Shown piece after piece: positions 26,178-35,423 of a stretch of 64,000 nt of DNA. The stretch is from VXPW01 sp965116745 (GTDB lineage: Bacteria > Pseudomonadota > Alphaproteobacteria > TMED109), in the NCBI GenBank assembly GCA_965116745.1, contig OZ220701.1, positions 2,170,001 to 2,234,000 on the forward strand. The letters run 5' to 3'. The position numbers and the translations under genes were made by a program. The notes beneath the pieces are model-generated. The model searched no databases. It was not told the origin of the DNA and saw only the letters and a list, made by a program, of their open reading frames with translations. Within the stretch, counting starts at the first letter, position 1; each line of letters begins with the position of its first letter.

Positions 26178-26831
26178 GTGACATCCATTCAGAAACGACA
26201 TGCCTTCCGCGGCTGGCGGCTCGCCGCGGCGTCCGTTCCCATCTTCCTTGCGCCTGTCGCCCTGGCGGCGGAGCAGGAGCATCGCGAGCACGGCGCCCAT
26301 GCGCACGGACACGGAACGCTCGATATCGTCGTCGAAGGCGATCAGGCGGTACTCGAGCTTCGTATCCCCGCCGTGAACGTCGTCGGATTCGAGCACGCTC
26401 CGCGAGACGATGCCGAGCACGAAACCGTGCGGCGGGCACTCGAACCCCTCCGGGATGCGGGTTCTCTGTTCGTGCTATCCGCAGATGCAGACTGCGCAGT
26501 CGAAGAGGCCGCCGCCGATATCGTCAGCTTGTCAGACGATGACCATCATTCAGACGATGACCATCATGACGAAGGCGGCCACGAAGCGGATGAGCATGCG
26601 GCGCACGCGGACGAAGGGAATGGGTCTGCTGCCGGCGGGGAGGAGCATTCGGAGCTTCGCGCCACCTATCGTTTCCGTTGTGGTGCGCCTGAGCGGCTTG
26701 ATCAGGTCGACGTGCGCGTGTTCGAGCACTTGCACGACGTTGAAGAGATCAGCGCGCGCGTGGTAACGCCGACCGCACAATCGGCAACTGATCTGGACGC
26801 GGGCTCAACTGCCGTCGCGCTGGCACCCTGA
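26178..26831 (+). CDS. zrgA: Histidine-rich exported protein, DUF2796 (ZrgA-like)
   Basis: A 217-residue periplasmic protein expected to bind zinc and hand it to the uptake system. It has a signal peptide (about 1-30, ending ALA), then HREHGAHAHGHGTLDI, the DUF2796 N-terminal motif, and a mid-protein His/Asp-rich loop containing SDDDHH twice in tandem plus GGHEADEHAAHADE. Two cysteines (ADADCAVEE, YRFRCGAPE) may form a disulfide. GTG 26178 is chosen because GGAG is eight bases upstream; an in-frame GTG at 26172 is too close to it. In Vibrio cholerae the homologous ZrgA belongs to a Zur-controlled zinc uptake system. The ABC genes and a Zur-like gene downstream fit that role. Confidence 0.75.
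   Translation: MTSIQKRHAFRGWRLAAASVPIFLAPVALAAEQEHREHGAHAHGHGTLDIVVEGDQAVLELRIPAVNVVGFEHAPRDDAEHETVRRALEPLRDAGSLFVLSADADCAVEEAAADIVSLSDDDHHSDDDHHDEGGHEADEHAAHADEGNGSAAGGEEHSELRATYRFRCGAPERLDQVDVRVFEHLHDVEEISARVVTPTAQSATDLDAGSTAVALAP
26532..26567 (+). repeat. Tandem 18-bp duplication inside zrgA
   Basis: TCAGACGATGACCATCAT occurs twice back to back without mismatch, in frame, encoding SDDDHH-SDDDHH. It enlarges the metal-binding loop and could vary in copy number by slippage. Confidence 0.9.
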
Positions 26832-27096
26832 GGCGGCGATGCCTGCAGGCGGCCCTGAGGACATTCGGTACGTTTAGCCGTCGCCGCCATCGCTGGCGGC
26901 GATTTCCCTGTTCTCCGGTCGACACAACCGGTTGGCAGTGCGCTGTCGCGGTCATGCGCGCACACGACAGGTTCGCCAGGCGCGGCGAAATGATCATCAT
27001 GGCGCGACGGCCCCGAAGCGGTGGAAACCGGCGGCAGATTCGATTGGGTCCGTCCGACCTGAGGTCGTCGGTGAGAGCCCGAGAGGGGAGCTTGCG

Positions 27097-27810
27097 ATGA
27101 TCGTCGAGATCGACCGCGTACGGTTTGCCTGGAAGACCGGCCAGCGAGACATCCTCGACATCACGCGGCTGGAAGTCGCCGCAGGGGAGCGCGTGTTCAT
27201 CGAAGGTCCGAGCGGCAGCGGCAAGAGCACGTTGTTCAGCCTGCTGGGCGGGGTCGTAAGCCCGCGAGAGGGAACGGTACGGGTTCTTCATGCGGACATT
27301 TCCCAGATGCCGCCAGCTCGGCGTGACCGGTTCCGGGCCGACCACATAGGTTTCGTGTTTCAGATGTTCAATCTAGTGCCTTACCTATCGATGATGGACA
27401 ACGTCGTTCTGCCTTGCCGTTTCTCTCACCGGCGCTTCGAGCGGGCCCAGACCCGATCCGGATCGCCCGAAGCAGAGGCCCGACGCCTCCTGGTCCGGCT
27501 CGGGCTGGAACCAGCCGAACTGCTGGCGCGGCCGGTGACCGAACTCAGCATCGGCCAGCAACAGCGCGTTGCCATCGCGCGGGCACTGATCGGAGCGCCG
27601 GAGCTGATCATGGCTGACGAGCCCACCTCCGCTCTCGACGAGGGCACCCGCAAGCGCTTTCTCCAAGTCTTGTCGGAGCAGTGCGACGAGGCCGGAGTGT
27701 CGCTGTTGTTCGCGAGCCACGACACGCGTCTCGGCGCGCTGTTCGACCGCCGGATCTCGCTCAACGAGTTGAACCGGAACAGCGCCGGCATGCCCGGGCG
27801 AGCACCCTAA
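27097..27810 (+). CDS. ABC transporter ATPase of the zinc locus (MacB/LolD type)
   Basis: 237-residue ATPase. Walker A GPSGSGKS (37-44), signature LSIGQQQR (150-157), Walker B LIMADEPTSALDE and His in FASHD. The region DHIGFVFQMFNLVPYLSMMDNV is characteristic of LolD/MacB-type ATPases that power mechanotransmission permeases rather than importers of the Znu type. ATG 27097 has GGGGAG seven bases upstream. It lies 265 bp after zrgA and 286 bp before the permease, loose spacing for an operon. Confidence 0.88.
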   Translation: MIVEIDRVRFAWKTGQRDILDITRLEVAAGERVFIEGPSGSGKSTLFSLLGGVVSPREGTVRVLHADISQMPPARRDRFRADHIGFVFQMFNLVPYLSMMDNVVLPCRFSHRRFERAQTRSGSPEAEARRLLVRLGLEPAELLARPVTELSIGQQQRVAIARALIGAPELIMADEPTSALDEGTRKRFLQVLSEQCDEAGVSLLFASHDTRLGALFDRRISLNELNRNSAGMPGRAP

Positions 27811-28096
27811 ACGGCCGCCGTGCCTCGCTCTTCGGCACACCAGCGGGGGGATACGAGGCCAATCGCGGGGGCCGGCCTGCCCCGCGTTCAGCAGCGCGGG
27901 TGCCGAGGGATGGCGAACGCGGCAATGAACCCCGACACGGTCGATCAGCGATGAGACGGCTAATGGAGAGCTTGTACCGCCTTCAAACCCGGGTTGTGGG
28001 TGGCCGGATCGACAACCGCGCCACACGATGCCTTGATCGCCGCCCAGCCCGCGTCGGTCTTGGTGAAGCGCCGAATTTCCCGGCCTAGGACGACCG

Positions 28097-29356
28097 ATGG
28101 CAATGGTTCGACTCGCACTGCTGAGCGTATTCAGCCGCCGCGTGACAGCGGGACTGACCTTGCTCGCAATCGCGGTCAGCGTGGCCATGCTGCTGGGCGT
28201 GGAGAAAGTGCGGCGCGACGCCCGGGGCGCCTTCGCCAATACCATTTCCGGCACCGACCTGGTCGTCGGTGCCCGCAGTGGCGCGATCCAGCTGCTTCTC
28301 TACTCGGTCTTTCGCATCGGCAACGCCACGAACAACATTTCCTGGGAAACCTACCAGGACGTCGGGAGCTTCCCCCGGGTCCTTTGGACGGTGCCGATCT
28401 CGCTGGGGGACTCGCACCGCGGCTTCCGGGTAATGGGAACGTCGAGCGCCTATTTCGAGCACTATCGGTACGCCCGCACCGAGACCCTCCAATTCGGCAG
28501 CGGCGGGCCGTTCGTCGACATCTTCGACGCCGTTCTTGGAGCGGAAGTCGCCAAACGGCTGGGCTATGCGCTCGGTGACAGGATCGTCGTTTCCCACGGT
28601 GCCGGCGACGTGAGCTTCGTGGACCACGATGACAAACCGTTTCGCGTGGCCGGGATTCTCCGGCCGACCGGCACGCCAGTCGATCGCACCGTGCATGTCA
28701 GCGTGGAGGGCTTCACCGCGATGCATGTCGACTGGAGGGCTGGAGCGCCGATGCCCGGCCTCGCCATCACCGCCGATGAGGCGCGCGGCATGGATCTCAC
28801 TCCGAAGACGATCACCGCATTCCTGCTGGGGCTCGACAGCAAGATCGCCATCTTCGACGTCCAGCGTCGAATCAACGAGTACAGCGAAGAGCCGATCCTG
28901 GCGATCATTCCCGGCGTTGCCCTGCAGGAGTTGTGGGATCTGATGAGCGTCGCCGAGAACCTGCTTCGCTTTGTGTCTGCCGTGGTGGTAGCGACCGGAC
29001 TGCTCGGGATGCTGACCGTCATTCTCTCGAGCCTTGAAGCGAGACGGCGGGAAATGGCGGTACTCCGATCCGTCGGCGCCAGGCCCTTGCACGTGTTTGC
29101 GCTGTTCATGAGCGAGGCGATGGTGTTTGCCCTGGTCGGAGCGGCCGCCGGAGTGGTATTGCTCTACGTCGCACTGCTGGTCGGCCAACCGATCGCCGCA
29201 CGGGAATTCGGCCTGCACTTGCCGATCGCGCTCCCTGGCCCGGGGGACTGGTGGATCATTGCCGCCGTCGTCCTGGCAGGCACAGTAGCCGGCGCCGTTC
29301 CGGCGATCCGCGCCTACCGGCTGTCGCTCGCCGACGGCCTTTCGATGAGGATGTGA
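28097..29356 (+). CDS. FtsX/MacB-like ABC permease of the zinc locus
   Basis: 419-residue permease with the four-helix FtsX/MacB layout: one N-terminal helix (about 17-35), a periplasmic domain of about 240 residues, and three C-terminal helices (about 287-312, 338-362 and 380-402). EARRREMAVLRSVGARPLHVF is the classic cytoplasmic coupling segment of the family. ATG 28097 has AGGA seven bases upstream. With the ATPase before it and DUF3299 gene two bases after, it resembles the ZrgBC part of the Vibrio zinc system; zinc as substrate is inferred from context. Confidence 0.85.
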   Translation: MAMVRLALLSVFSRRVTAGLTLLAIAVSVAMLLGVEKVRRDARGAFANTISGTDLVVGARSGAIQLLLYSVFRIGNATNNISWETYQDVGSFPRVLWTVPISLGDSHRGFRVMGTSSAYFEHYRYARTETLQFGSGGPFVDIFDAVLGAEVAKRLGYALGDRIVVSHGAGDVSFVDHDDKPFRVAGILRPTGTPVDRTVHVSVEGFTAMHVDWRAGAPMPGLAITADEARGMDLTPKTITAFLLGLDSKIAIFDVQRRINEYSEEPILAIIPGVALQELWDLMSVAENLLRFVSAVVVATGLLGMLTVILSSLEARRREMAVLRSVGARPLHVFALFMSEAMVFALVGAAAGVVLLYVALLVGQPIAAREFGLHLPIALPGPGDWWIIAAVVLAGTVAGAVPAIRAYRLSLADGLSMRM

Positions 29357-29358
29357 CC

Positions 29359-29922
29359 ATGTTGACAAGACAGGCCCGTAAAACTGGAGCCCTGGTGGCG
29401 ACCTTGGCCGTGGCCGCACTCTGCGCTGCGCTGGCGTCGAGCAGCCCGGTCGCAGCAGCGCCGGATGCGGCGCGGGAACTCGGATGGGAGGATCTCATTC
29501 CGAGTGGCTGGGACCCGAGCGCCGACCTCGAAGCCCTGGGGGGCGAGGACTTGCAAGACCTCACCGACGGAAGCGATCAAGCCCTAGAACTGCTTGACGC
29601 CTACCGCGAAGCTGCCCGTTCGGCACCCGTTGTCACGGAGCTCGATGGCCAACGGATCCGGATCCCCGGATACATGGTGCCGCTCGAATTCGAGCACATG
29701 GCGATCTGGGAGTTTCTGCTCGTCCCGTACTTCGGCGCATGCATTCATGTGCCCCCACCGCCCGCAAACCAAATCGTCTATGTGACGACCAAGGACTCTT
29801 ACCCGATGACAAACGTGTTCAAACCGGTATGGGTCACCGGCGTGATCACCACGCAGGCACACCTCAACGAAGTTGGCGACGCGGGGTACACCATGGAGGC
29901 GATGAGCATCGAACTCTATTGA
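29359..29922 (+). CDS. DUF3299 exported protein of the zinc locus
   Basis: 187-residue periplasmic protein with a signal peptide (about 1-35, ending SPVAAA). The conserved core reads GWEDLIPSGWDP, then RIPGYMVPLEF and LVPYFGACIHVPPPPANQ, which holds an invariant Cys and His and is the diagnostic DUF3299 block. It begins two bases after the permease stop, so is co-translated. DUF3299 proteins accompany ABC systems of this type in several proteobacteria. The Cys-x-His motif may bind metal; this is inference. Confidence 0.8.
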   Translation: MLTRQARKTGALVATLAVAALCAALASSSPVAAAPDAARELGWEDLIPSGWDPSADLEALGGEDLQDLTDGSDQALELLDAYREAARSAPVVTELDGQRIRIPGYMVPLEFEHMAIWEFLLVPYFGACIHVPPPPANQIVYVTTKDSYPMTNVFKPVWVTGVITTQAHLNEVGDAGYTMEAMSIELY

Positions 29923-30151
29923 TACCGCAACCTGTGCGCGGGCGGGCAGCGGGCACCACGCCGACACGGCGGGCAGGCAGCGGCGAGAAGTCTTCCGCCC
30001 CCGTGCGCGGCTCTTGACGTGGCCGACACCTGGCCTGCCGGGCCACTCGATCAGCAGGGCTGTCCCGCGGGCTCAGCCCGAAGACGGCAGGCGTTTCCGT
30101 AGCCCGCCTGCGCAGCCGTTCGGCAATGGCACCGGGCGCGGATGCACCGTC

Positions 30152-30646
30152 TCAGGCTTCGCCGGTCGTAACGCAATCCGGACAGCGGCCGATGACCTCC
30201 AGGATATGGGCGCGGGGCTCGAAGCCGGAGCTGCCGGCCAGCTCCTGCACGGCACGGCTCAATCCGGCGGCGCTCGGCTCGGCGACTATCCGGCACTGCT
30301 CGCACACCAGCAGGAATGTGCCGTGCCCTTCGCCCCCGCTGCTGCAGGCGACATAGGCGTTTTGACTTGCGACGCGATGCACGAGCCCCATGGTCTCAAG
30401 GAAGGACAACGCACGGTAGATCTGCACCGGTGCAGGCTTGCGGCCCTTCCAGTCGAACCGCTCCAGGATGTCGTAGGCCCCGGCCGAGCGGTGTTCCGCG
30501 AGCAAGAGCTCGAGCACCTGCCGACGGTTCGCGGTGAATCGTTCCTGTCGGTCCTGGCATACTTCCTCGGCCCGGGCAAGGCCGGTCGCTATGCACGCAC
30601 TGTGATCATGCCTCGGCGCCGGGAACAGAGACGACTGCGTTGCCAT
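30152..30646 (-). CDS. zur: Fur-family zinc regulator (Zur-like)
   Basis: 164-residue DNA-binding repressor. The winged helix spans about residues 35-95 (TANRRQVLELLLAEHRSAGAYDI), and zinc-site residues appear as CEQC (about 118-121), CPDC near the C-terminus and HGTF. An N-terminal HDHSAC adds more possible ligands. Two CxxC motifs fit Zur better than ferric regulators, and the gene faces the zinc locus convergently, 230 bp away. Zinc-dependent repression of zrgA is expected but not shown; its target box is proposed at 26111. Confidence 0.85.
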   Translation of the reverse strand: MATQSSLFPAPRHDHSACIATGLARAEEVCQDRQERFTANRRQVLELLLAEHRSAGAYDILERFDWKGRKPAPVQIYRALSFLETMGLVHRVASQNAYVACSSGGEGHGTFLLVCEQCRIVAEPSAAGLSRAVQELAGSSGFEPRAHILEVIGRCPDCVTTGEA

Positions 30647-30872
30647 GTGATTCCTTAGTCCAACGGGTGACCGGTTGCACCGAAATTATGGCGATTCGCT
30701 ACAAGACTACACGAGTGCAGCGCAAACAAGCTGTTGCCTCGCGACAACGGACCGCCACGCCGTACACGACCAGCCAGCACCGAGCAGGCTGCCGGAAAAT
30801 CCCTGGATACGACCAACGACGAAGTCCCCCCTGCCGGCAATGCCGGCCGGCAGCGCCTCCGCCCGGAGGATG

Positions 30873-31232
30873 TCACTCGGTATGAGCCAGGATGTTGACG
30901 AGTACGCCGTTCGGGTCGTTGACCTGGAATCGACGGACTCCCCATGGTTCATCCGTCAAGGGATACTCGATCCCAATGCCTCGTGACACCGCGTCAGCGT
31001 AGACTTTGTCAACGTCCGCGACCTCGACGGACATGCTCATCCCGTCGAGCCCAGCGTCCGACCGGGTGCCCCGCAGCAAGCTGACCTGGGCGGCCGGATG
31101 GCTCGGTGACGCGAACGTCACGATCCAGTCCAGGTCCATCGCCACCTCGAAGCCGAGGAAATCCGTGTAAAACGCCCGGCTTTCTGCGAGGCGATCGGAC
31201 GTGATGTTGGGAATAACGCGTCTGATGTCCAA
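30873..31232 (-). CDS. VOC (glyoxalase/bleomycin-resistance fold) protein
   Basis: 119-residue vicinal-oxygen-chelate domain protein. It shows the beta-alpha-beta-beta-beta pattern: ESRAFYTDFLGFEVAMDL near residue 17 and WGVRRFQVNDPNGVLVNIL at the end. Metal-site residues of true glyoxalases are only partly matched (Glu in SVEVADV), so it may be a binding protein. TTG 31232 is the start because AGGAG lies seven bases upstream and no better codon exists. Stands alone. Confidence 0.8.
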   Translation of the reverse strand: MDIRRVIPNITSDRLAESRAFYTDFLGFEVAMDLDWIVTFASPSHPAAQVSLLRGTRSDAGLDGMSMSVEVADVDKVYADAVSRGIGIEYPLTDEPWGVRRFQVNDPNGVLVNILAHTE

Positions 31233-31479
31233 TTGATGTCTCCTGTACTCGATTCAGGCGGCGCGCGAGATCGCCTGGCGCGACGATCAGTGACCTAGAC
31301 GAACCAGCACCGAACGTGCCAAACCGCACGCGCGACGGCGGCCGGCCGGGATCACCAGCGCAATCGACCGCAGGCTCGTTCCGCTCCGTCGTGCGTCGAT
31401 CACCGCAATTGCGGCGCCGTCTTGGCGTCATCGCTGCTGCTATAGTCTGCACGGAAGCTCTTCCAGGGAAATGGGCATC

Positions 31480-33285
31480 ATGACAAGAATATTCTTGGCC
31501 TTGGCGGCAATCCTTGGGGTGATGGCCATCGCTGCGGCAGGAAGTGCCGGCGACCGCACAGCCATGACCCAGTGGGAGGGGGATCTCGCTCCGATTACGG
31601 CTTCGGAGTGGAACTACGAGCATGCCGCTCACCTGCTGGAGCGGGCTGGCTTCAGCGGCTCCCCCGAAGACGTGGCGCGCCTGGCAGCGCTGAGCCCGGA
31701 AGATGCAGTCTCGTTCCTGATCGATTGGGAACGCGTGCCAAACGACCGCCTGCAGGACTTCGACCACTCCGGCATCTTTCGGACCGGAATGATTGAAGTT
31801 CCTCGAAGCCGGGCGCAGGCGGTGCGCGACGCCCGTCGTGACGGCGAGACGTTGGGCGTGAAGATCAAACCCGGCGGATCACGGCCGCTGCAGCCGGTCG
31901 TGAATGCGTTCTTCTACATCCTGAATGCCGACCGCCTGGAAATCAGGCGGCTGTCGCGGTGGTGGGGCGAGCGCATGGTGCTCACCGAACGGCCGCTGCA
32001 GGAAAAACTTGCACTGTTCTGGCACGGGCACTTCGCCACCGGGAATGTCAAGGTCCGCGACTACCGGAAGATGCTGCAGCAGCTCGAGCTGTTCCACGCC
32101 AAGGGCAAGGGACCTCTGCGCGACCTGCTTCGCGGTGTCGCCACCGACCCTGCGATGCTGGTCTACCTGGATGCCGGACAAAACGTGAGGGGCAATCCGA
32201 ATGAGAACTTTGCCCGCGAAATTCTCGAGCTCTTCACGCTGGGCCCGGGCAACTACACGGAATCCGACATTCGCGAAGCGGCCCGCGCGTTCACGGGCTG
32301 GACGCATGACCCACGTACGCTTTCCTTTGTGGTCAATGCCGACCAGCACGACACCGACCCGAAGACGTTCCTTGGACACACCGGCAATTTCGACGGCTAC
32401 GACATCATCGACCTGATCCTCCAAGAGCCTGCAACCGCGCGCTTCCTTGCCGGGAAGTTGTATCGCTACTTCGTACGTGACGGCGGCGGCGAGGAGGTCA
32501 TCGACGCGTTGGCGGATGAGTACCGAGAAAGCGACTACGACACGGCGGGCCTGCTCCGGACGATCTTCCTGAGCCGGGACTTCTACGCCCCGGCTTCTGT
32601 CGGGACCCTGATCAAGAGCCCAGTGCAAATGGTGGTGGGCACGTACCGCAAACTCGGTCTCGCCCAGGTACCGGGTGTGCCCGACTTTCACGTGACGACG
32701 GAGCGGCTGGGACAGCGGTTGTTCGAGCCTCCCAACGTCGCCGGATGGGCCGGCGGTCGCGCGTGGATTACCTCTGCCACCTTGCTTGACCGTGGGAACT
32801 TCGGCCGCCAGCTCCTGTTTCCCGACATGTTTGCGTTCCGATCGCCGGATCCGCTCTATTCCGACACGCTGGTCAAGGTCGGGGCGAAGATCGCCGCGGG
32901 CGCGGAGATCACCCAAGCAACGGTGCAGGGCGAATCGATGGCGATGGAGATGGCGGCGTCCGACGAAGCCTACAACACGCGCTACGCCTCATGGCACGGC
33001 CACTCCGAAGCCATGCGCGTCGTCAAACCCGCCAAGGACGATGCCGCTCAACTGGACGTCCTGGCCCTGGTGGACGGGCTGGAGACCGCGGAAGAAATCG
33101 TGGATTCGCTCTGCCAGCGGCTGCTGCGACGTCCACTCGCCGAGGCGGACCGACTGGCATTGGTTCAGTTCCTAGACGACGAGCTCGCAGGTGCATCGCT
33201 TGCGGAAGCAGCGTCTTGGATCCACGAACCTCTCCGACTTCTCGTGCACCTCGTACTCAGCACCCCGGAGTACCAGCTATCATGA
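31480..33285 (+). CDS. DUF1800 exported protein
   Basis: 601-residue periplasmic protein of the DUF1800 family, undefined function. After a signal peptide (about 1-23), hallmarks are HLLERAGFSGSPEDVARL, RRLSRWWGERMVLTERPLQEK, LFWHGHFATGN and NENFAREILELFTLG. ATG 31480 is used because AGGGA is ten bases before it; ATG 31471 is nine bases earlier and too close. The stop overlaps the DUF1501 start (ATGA), the usual partner. The two are often found together in Tat-rich bacteria and may act on the envelope. Confidence 0.88.
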   Translation: MTRIFLALAAILGVMAIAAAGSAGDRTAMTQWEGDLAPITASEWNYEHAAHLLERAGFSGSPEDVARLAALSPEDAVSFLIDWERVPNDRLQDFDHSGIFRTGMIEVPRSRAQAVRDARRDGETLGVKIKPGGSRPLQPVVNAFFYILNADRLEIRRLSRWWGERMVLTERPLQEKLALFWHGHFATGNVKVRDYRKMLQQLELFHAKGKGPLRDLLRGVATDPAMLVYLDAGQNVRGNPNENFAREILELFTLGPGNYTESDIREAARAFTGWTHDPRTLSFVVNADQHDTDPKTFLGHTGNFDGYDIIDLILQEPATARFLAGKLYRYFVRDGGGEEVIDALADEYRESDYDTAGLLRTIFLSRDFYAPASVGTLIKSPVQMVVGTYRKLGLAQVPGVPDFHVTTERLGQRLFEPPNVAGWAGGRAWITSATLLDRGNFGRQLLFPDMFAFRSPDPLYSDTLVKVGAKIAAGAEITQATVQGESMAMEMAASDEAYNTRYASWHGHSEAMRVVKPAKDDAAQLDVLALVDGLETAEEIVDSLCQRLLRRPLAEADRLALVQFLDDELAGASLAEAASWIHEPLRLLVHLVLSTPEYQLS

Positions 33286-34544
33286 ACTTCTCCCCAATCC
33301 GGCGCCTGTCTCGTCGTCACTTCATGTCTGCAGCCGGCGCTGCAGGACTCGGCGCATTCGGGGTGCCGCCGGTGTTCCAGCAGGCCCTCGCCGCCTCCGA
33401 TGCGACCACGGACGCTGCCGACCGGGCTGCGCTGGACCGCGAAGGGCGAATTCTGGTCGTGGTCGAACTCACCGGCGGGAATGACGGGCTGAACACCGTC
33501 GTACCGTACGGCGATGACGCCTACTACAACGCGAGACCCAGAATCGGGATCCCGGCTGGCGACCTTCGAACCATCGACGACCATTTCGGCTTCCATCCGT
33601 CGTGCAAGGGTCTGGCTGAGCTGTACGACCGTGGAGAACTCGCGATCGTTCACGGATGCGGCTACGACCAGCCAAGCTTTTCGCATTTCATTTCCATGAG
33701 TTACTGGCACTCGGCGGCACCCAACAGCGGCGAGGCTTCCGGATGGGTCGGGCGTGCCGCGGCCAACCTCAGTCCGACCCCGCAGCGCGACTACATCATC
33801 AACGTGGATGAGCGTCCGTCGCAGGCGGTCCGGAATCCGGTGCATCCGGCGCTCGTGTTCGACCAGCCGGAAACCTTCCGGAGAGACGGCGTCTACGAAC
33901 AGCAACCGATGTTCGACGAGTTGATCGGAGACCCCGGGGCTTCCGAATCCAACCTGGCGTTCCTGAGCCGGAGCGCTCGGGACGCCCGCCAGTCGGCAAT
34001 GCTCGTTCGCGAGGCATGGAATGCCTATCAGAGTGATGTCGACTACGGCATCAACATCGGTCTCGCGCAAGACCTGCGGAAAATCGTGTCGCTAATCGAT
34101 GCCAGGATGCCCGCTCGTTTCTACTACTGCGGGTACCGCGGCAACTCCTTTGACACCCATGTCCACCAGGCGGACGTGCATGCTCGGCTTCTGGCCTATG
34201 CGACGGACGCGATTCGTGGCTTCGTCGATGACGTCGAACGAATTGGCCGTAGCGACGATGTGCTCATGCTGGTGTTCACGGAGTTCGGACGCCGCGTACC
34301 CGAGAACATCTCCCTGGGCACCGACCATGGGACCGCGACCCCGGTGTTCCTCGCCGGCGCGCCAGTGGCCGGCGGCCAGTACGGGACACCCCCCAGCCTG
34401 ACCGAGCTTGACGACGGGAACCTGCTGCACACGACCGACTTCCGCAGGGTCTACGCCAGTGCGGTCGGGAACTGGATGGGGGCAGACCCGGGGGCAGTTC
34501 TGGGGGGCGACTTCGAGCCGATCCCGGCAGTCGCGACCGCCTGA
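33282..34544 (+). CDS. DUF1501 exported protein (Tat)
   Basis: 420-residue DUF1501 protein, related to the alkaline-phosphatase/sulfatase fold. The N-terminus has LSRRHFMSAAGAAGLGAF, a twin-arginine signal, so it is exported folded. Then VVVELTGGNDGLNTVVPYGDD, SFSHFISMSYWH, FTEFGRRVPEN and GTDHGTATPVFLAG, the last two carrying metal-site Glu/Arg and Asp/His. ATG 33282 overlaps the DUF1800 stop by four bases. Substrate unknown. Confidence 0.88.
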   Translation: MNFSPIRRLSRRHFMSAAGAAGLGAFGVPPVFQQALAASDATTDAADRAALDREGRILVVVELTGGNDGLNTVVPYGDDAYYNARPRIGIPAGDLRTIDDHFGFHPSCKGLAELYDRGELAIVHGCGYDQPSFSHFISMSYWHSAAPNSGEASGWVGRAAANLSPTPQRDYIINVDERPSQAVRNPVHPALVFDQPETFRRDGVYEQQPMFDELIGDPGASESNLAFLSRSARDARQSAMLVREAWNAYQSDVDYGINIGLAQDLRKIVSLIDARMPARFYYCGYRGNSFDTHVHQADVHARLLAYATDAIRGFVDDVERIGRSDDVLMLVFTEFGRRVPENISLGTDHGTATPVFLAGAPVAGGQYGTPPSLTELDDGNLLHTTDFRRVYASAVGNWMGADPGAVLGGDFEPIPAVATA

Positions 34545-34559
34545 CGAGGAACCGCAGCG

Positions 34560-34589
34560 GGCCCGGCTGGCGGATCAGCCGGCCGGGCC
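34560..34589. terminator. GC hairpin between convergent genes
   Basis: Two overlapping pairings, CCGGCTG with CAGCCGG and GGCCCGGC with GCCGGGCC, sit at the end of the DUF1501 and aminotransferase genes, including the latter's stop. A bidirectional terminator is plausible; no T-run is present. Confidence 0.4.
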
Positions 34590-35423
34590 ATAGACGTGGC
34601 CCCGGTAGAGTTCCCGCAGGCGACACGTCACCGGACCTGGAATGCCGTCCCCGATCTCGTTGCCGTCAATGGAAATGACTGGCACGACGAAGGACGATGT
34701 ACTGGTCAGGAACGCCTCCTCGGCACTGCCGACATCGGTCGGCTGGAAGGGCTGCTCCAAAATCTGTACGCCGTTCGCGGCGGCAAGTTCCAGAAGCACC
34801 TCACGAGTGATACCGCCCAGCACGTCGTGACACAGTGGATGCGTGTGGACAGACCCGTCCCGCACGATCCAGGCGTTGGACGACGTGCCTTCCGTCACCA
34901 CTCCGTCCTTGACCATCCAACACTCAAATGCGTCAGCTTCTTGGGCACGCTGTTTGGCCAGAACGTTCGGGAGCAGACCGGTCGTCTTGAGGTCGCACCG
35001 CTGCCATCGAAGATCGTCGCCGGAAACCACTGCCACACCCGAGGCCAGTGAGCTGGGGAACGGTGTCCACGAGCGCAACGTCACCATCAGCGAGGCCCGT
35101 GGTTCAGCCGGGAACAGGTGGTTTCGCGGTGCCTGCCCGCGGGTGACCTGCATATAGAGGAGCCCGTCCCGCAGCCGGTTTCGCCGTACCACCTCACTCA
35201 GCACGACACGGAGCCCCGCGTCGCTCATCGGCGCCGGCAGCCCAAGCCCGCACCTGGATCGCGCCAACCGCGCAAGGTGCAGGTCAAGGTCAACCAGTCT
35301 CCCCGCGACCAGCGCAATCACCTCGTAAACGCTGTCGGCGAACTGCAGCCCGCGATCTTCGACGGAGATCACGGCTGCAGGCAGGTCGGAATAGTGTCCG
35401 TCCACGTATGCGACACGGGCCAC
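34575..35423 (-). CDS. Class IV aminotransferase (D-amino-acid aminotransferase-like)
   Basis: 282-residue PLP enzyme of fold type IV. VEDRGLQFADSVYEV near residue 21 is the family start, DLKTTGLLPNVLAKQ holds the Schiff-base Lys (about 152), and TEGTSSNAWIVRDG binds PLP phosphate. Length and DLKTTGLLPNV-type motif fit D-amino-acid aminotransferase rather than IlvE or PabC, although all three are related. GTG 35423 is preceded by GGGGAA at good spacing. Single gene, convergent with DUF1501. Confidence 0.85.
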   Translation of the reverse strand: MARVAYVDGHYSDLPAAVISVEDRGLQFADSVYEVIALVAGRLVDLDLHLARLARSRCGLGLPAPMSDAGLRVVLSEVVRRNRLRDGLLYMQVTRGQAPRNHLFPAEPRASLMVTLRSWTPFPSSLASGVAVVSGDDLRWQRCDLKTTGLLPNVLAKQRAQEADAFECWMVKDGVVTEGTSSNAWIVRDGSVHTHPLCHDVLGGITREVLLELAAANGVQILEQPFQPTDVGSAEEAFLTSTSSFVVPVISIDGNEIGDGIPGPVTCRLRELYRGHVYGPAG

